Below are positions 52,518-54,391 of a DNA stretch of 54,391 nucleotides, one piece after another; positions within the stretch are counted from its first letter, which is position 1; every line of letters starts with the position of its first letter. The translations under genes were made by a program, and so were the position numbers. Source of the stretch: Afipia sp. (GTDB lineage Bacteria > Pseudomonadota > Alphaproteobacteria > Rhizobiales > Xanthobacteraceae); NCBI GenBank assembly GCA_017308495.1, contig JAFKES010000121.1, positions 1 through 54,391 of the forward strand, given 5' to 3'. Below the pieces are notes generated by a model. It was given only the letters and a program-made list of their open reading frames with translations, ran no database searches and was not told the origin of the DNA.

Positions 52518-53774
52518 ATGGTCGAACCGATCATGTATCTGGCGATCGGTTTTCTGCTCGCGACGCTGCTGGCCCTGATGTTCATGCCGCTGGTGCACAA
52601 CCGCGCGGTGCGGCTGACCACCCGGCGCCTCGAAGCCGCGACGCCGCTGTCGATGGCCGAGATCCAGGCCGACAAGGACCAGTTGCGCGCCGAATTCGCC
52701 ATGGCGGCGCGGCGCCTGGAAATGACCGTCGAGCAGCTCAAGACCAAGTCCGCCACCCAGCTCGCCGACCTCGGCAAGAAGTCCGACGCCATCAACCGCC
52801 TCAAGATCGAACTCGGCGACAAGACCGCCGCGATCTTCGCGCTGGAGGCACGGGAGAAGGCGCTGAAGGACCAGCACCGCGCCACCTCGGAACAGGTCGC
52901 CGCCGGGACCGAGCACCTGCGCGACGCCGAGCGGCAATTGGCCGAGCGGCAGGCCGAACTTGGCCGCCTGACCGGCGAGCTGTCGCAGGGCGCGGTTACC
53001 GCCGCGGGCCGGGAGGCCGAACTGGCGGCAGCGCGCGCCCGGATCGAGGCGTTGCAGGGCCGCGTCACCGACGCGGAGAAGGCCGTGGCGCAGGCCAAGG
53101 ACGCCGAGCGCCTGAGCGCGCGGGTGGCCGAGCTCGAAAGCCGCCTCGCCGCGCAGGACAAGACCCTTGCCGAGCAAACCAAGACTCTTACCGAGCAGAC
53201 CAAGGCACTTGCCGAGCAGACCAACACCCTCGCCGAACGCGCCCATGACAACGACCTGCTGAGCCAGCAGGCGGACGCCGCGCGCCAGACCGAGCAGCGC
53301 CTGCGCGAGGCCGTCGCCGCAGGCATCGGCGCGGCAGCCACGCTGGAGACGCTACGCGCGGACAAGGCGGCGCTGGAGCAACAGCTCGCCACCGCGCGCG
53401 ACGAACGCGCCAGCCTGCAACGCGACCTCGACCTGATCCGGCAGCAGGCGGCCGCGGCGCGCGCGCCCGAACAGGATGACAGCGCCCTGCTGCGCGAACG
53501 GATCAGCGACATCGCCGCCGAGGTGGCGCAACTCGCCGCCACCATCGAGGGACCGGATTCGCCAATCGGCGCCATTCTCGACGCCGACGCCGAAACGAAG
53601 GCGGCCCGCGCCCCGGCCAAGGCGACCGGCAAAAAAGCAGCCGGTCAAGCCGGCGGAAAAACGACCACGGAGACCGCGGCGAAGGGAGCGGCGCCGGCCG
53701 CGCCGCGCGGCACTCTCGCCGAACGGATTCGCGCCCTGCAGGCGCAGGCCGCGCGGGGTCATCACCCGCACTGA
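52518..53774 (+). CDS. Membrane-anchored coiled-coil protein, unknown function
   Basis: The 418-residue protein has one N-terminal membrane helix (about 4-24). Almost all the rest is predicted coiled coil, rich in A, E, Q, R and L, to about residue 345. A Lys/Ala/Pro-rich tail of about 40 residues (rich in A-P-A-K and G-K-K-A-A-G) and a short helix close it. Residues 216-243 are four tandem 7-residue repeats of the form T-L-A-E-Q-T-K. The architecture suggests a cytoplasmic scaffold or septum/chromosome-tether protein. I recognise no named family. GGGGG precedes the ATG at 52518 by 8-12 bases. Confidence 0.8.
   Translation: MVEPIMYLAIGFLLATLLALMFMPLVHNRAVRLTTRRLEAATPLSMAEIQADKDQLRAEFAMAARRLEMTVEQLKTKSATQLADLGKKSDAINRLKIELGDKTAAIFALEAREKALKDQHRATSEQVAAGTEHLRDAERQLAERQAELGRLTGELSQGAVTAAGREAELAAARARIEALQGRVTDAEKAVAQAKDAERLSARVAELESRLAAQDKTLAEQTKTLTEQTKALAEQTNTLAERAHDNDLLSQQADAARQTEQRLREAVAAGIGAAATLETLRADKAALEQQLATARDERASLQRDLDLIRQQAAAARAPEQDDSALLRERISDIAAEVAQLAATIEGPDSPIGAILDADAETKAARAPAKATGKKAAGQAGGKTTTETAAKGAAPAAPRGTLAERIRALQAQAARGHHPH
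53163..53246 (+). repeat. Four 21-base tandem repeats inside the coiled-coil gene
   Basis: Four imperfect 21-base units encode T-L-A-E-Q-T-K, T-L-T-E-Q-T-K, A-L-A-E-Q-T-N and T-L-A-E-R-A-H. The 7-residue period matches one coiled-coil heptad. Confidence 0.9.
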
Positions 53775-53959
53775 GAATCGCGGCCGCCGAAACCGCGCCG
53801 GCGCCGTCGCAAAGATGGCGGTTCAGGAGGGCGTCACCAAGGCTGGCCCGTGCGCCACCACATTCGCGGCGAAAATCGCCACGGGATCGGGCCGGCTCGC
53901 TTGACACCCCCACCCCGGCTTCCGTAAATCGCGGCCTGGATCGGCCGCGCGGCCGTTTC

Positions 53960-54034
53960 GGGCGCATAGCTCAGCGGGAGAGCGTTCCCTTCACACGGGA
54001 GAGGTCCAAGGTTCGATCCCTTGTGCGCCCACCA
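53960..54034 (+). tRNA. tRNA-Val (CAC)
   Basis: The 75-base cloverleaf has acceptor G-G-G-C-G-C-A with T-G-C-G-C-C-C, D arm GCTC/GAGC, anticodon loop T-T-C-A-C-A-C (anticodon CAC), T stem C-A-A-G-G/C-C-T-T-G-like pairing, and an encoded CCA. CAC reads valine codon GUG. Confidence 0.95.
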
Positions 54035-54040
54035 CTCAAG

Positions 54041-54070
54041 GCCCTGCAAATGCAGGGCTTTTTATTTTTT
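54041..54070 (+). terminator. Intrinsic terminator after tRNA-Val
   Basis: A GCCCTGCA/TGCAGGGC hairpin (54041-54048 with 54051-54058) is followed by a long T-rich run, 7 bases after the tRNA 3' end. Confidence 0.9.
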
Positions 54071-54391
54071 ATCAAAAATTCCATCGTGCAAATTTTGACG
54101 TTTGAAGACGTTTGCTGACGTTTAAGTGCGCCCAAAATCCGCCCATTAAATGTACATACGTTTTATCAAATAAGGTATCATATTGCCATTTTCCGCGTCT
54201 TTGCATAGCTCTCTGCAATTAATTCTAAATACTCCATAAATATCAGATAGATAGATAAGACTCTCTTGGAGAGCACCAACCTACGTGCGCTGTACTGCCA
54301 CGATCACCGTTGCCCGCACGATTTTTTCAAAAAAATGAATACCAAATGCCGGCTCTACGGAGGCCGCTGAATCACTGTTCCCTAGAGGCCC
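54071..54391. other. AT-rich stretch after tRNA-Val, no gene seen
   Basis: The sequence becomes AT-rich right after the tRNA terminator, unlike the core genes to the left. It contains three 10-base direct repeats (54097-54126). No coding frame of note is seen before the window ends. It looks like the edge of an element integrated at the tRNA, but this cannot be confirmed here. Confidence 0.4.
54097..54126. repeat. Three 10-base direct repeats (GACGTTT-N3)
   Basis: GACGTTTGAA, GACGTTTGCT and GACGTTTAAG follow each other exactly (54097-54106, 54107-54116, 54117-54126), about one helical turn apart. They could be integrase arm-type or excisionase-binding sites near the tRNA attachment locus. 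Confidence 0.6.

Noticed and set aside
53834-54049. Minus-strand open frame overlapping tRNA-Val
   Set aside because: Its N-terminal part is an antisense translation of the tRNA, a common spurious call at tRNA loci.

Overview
The window reads as chromosomal DNA of a Bradyrhizobiaceae-type alphaproteobacterium (Bradyrhizobium, Rhodopseudomonas, Afipia or Tardiphaga-like). This rests on the ctrA and chpT cell-cycle genes, the flagellar and chemotaxis cluster, a small GCG_CRPN secreted protein, a DUF1134 envelope protein and GANTC sites. No rRNA, CRISPR array or intact transposase was seen. Two tRNA genes are present: a CAU-anticodon tRNA at 33766-33841 (probably Ile2) and tRNA-Val(CAC) at 53960-54034.

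Region 1 (1-18.2 kb) is accessory in character. It holds a partial beta-hydroxyacid dehydrogenase, a DUF4239 membrane protein, a phospholipase-D-like protein, an ABC exporter, small secreted proteins, DUF4403, a secreted lipase, an orphan TAXI-type binding protein and a flavin monooxygenase. Then two paralogous LysR regulators face inward around a Tat-exported small protein, a 2-hydroxycarboxylate transporter and an unusual AtuA-DUF4387 fusion.

Region 2 (18.35-33.8 kb) looks like an old integrated catabolic island. The right end is the intact CAU tRNA. The left end carries a same-orientation, decayed copy of that tRNA's 3' part (44 of 49 bases identical). A broken tyrosine-integrase fragment lies at about 32.8-33.07 kb. 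One four-gene operon encodes a cyclic amidohydrolase, a hydantoinase/carbamoylase-family amidase, a DUF917 (S-methyl-thiohydantoin desulfurase-type) protein and a divergent urocanase. A second operon encodes a CaiB-type CoA-transferase, two acyl-CoA dehydrogenases and a glutamate dehydrogenase. Between them sit an MHS-type transporter and a double-length, two-headed LysR regulator. The best-supported reading is a pathway taking an imidazole or thioimidazole compound (urocanate, thiourocanate or a saturated propionate analogue) through a hydantoin-propionate and N-carbamoyl-glutamate to glutamate and 2-oxoglutarate. The exact substrate is inference.

Region 3 (33.9-54 kb) is visibly more GC-rich and looks like core genome: an MFS transporter, flhA, a small exported protein, an anti-sigma/ECF sigma pair, fliJ, fliI, ctrA with a dense cluster of GANTC methylation sites in its promoter, cheR-cheB-cheY-cheW-cheA (hybrid CheA with a receiver), chpT, cysQ, a YHS protein, a DUF1134/EipA-like protein, a membrane-anchored coiled-coil protein and tRNA-Val. 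Just past tRNA-Val the sequence becomes AT-rich and carries three 10-base direct repeats, probably the edge of another integrated element.
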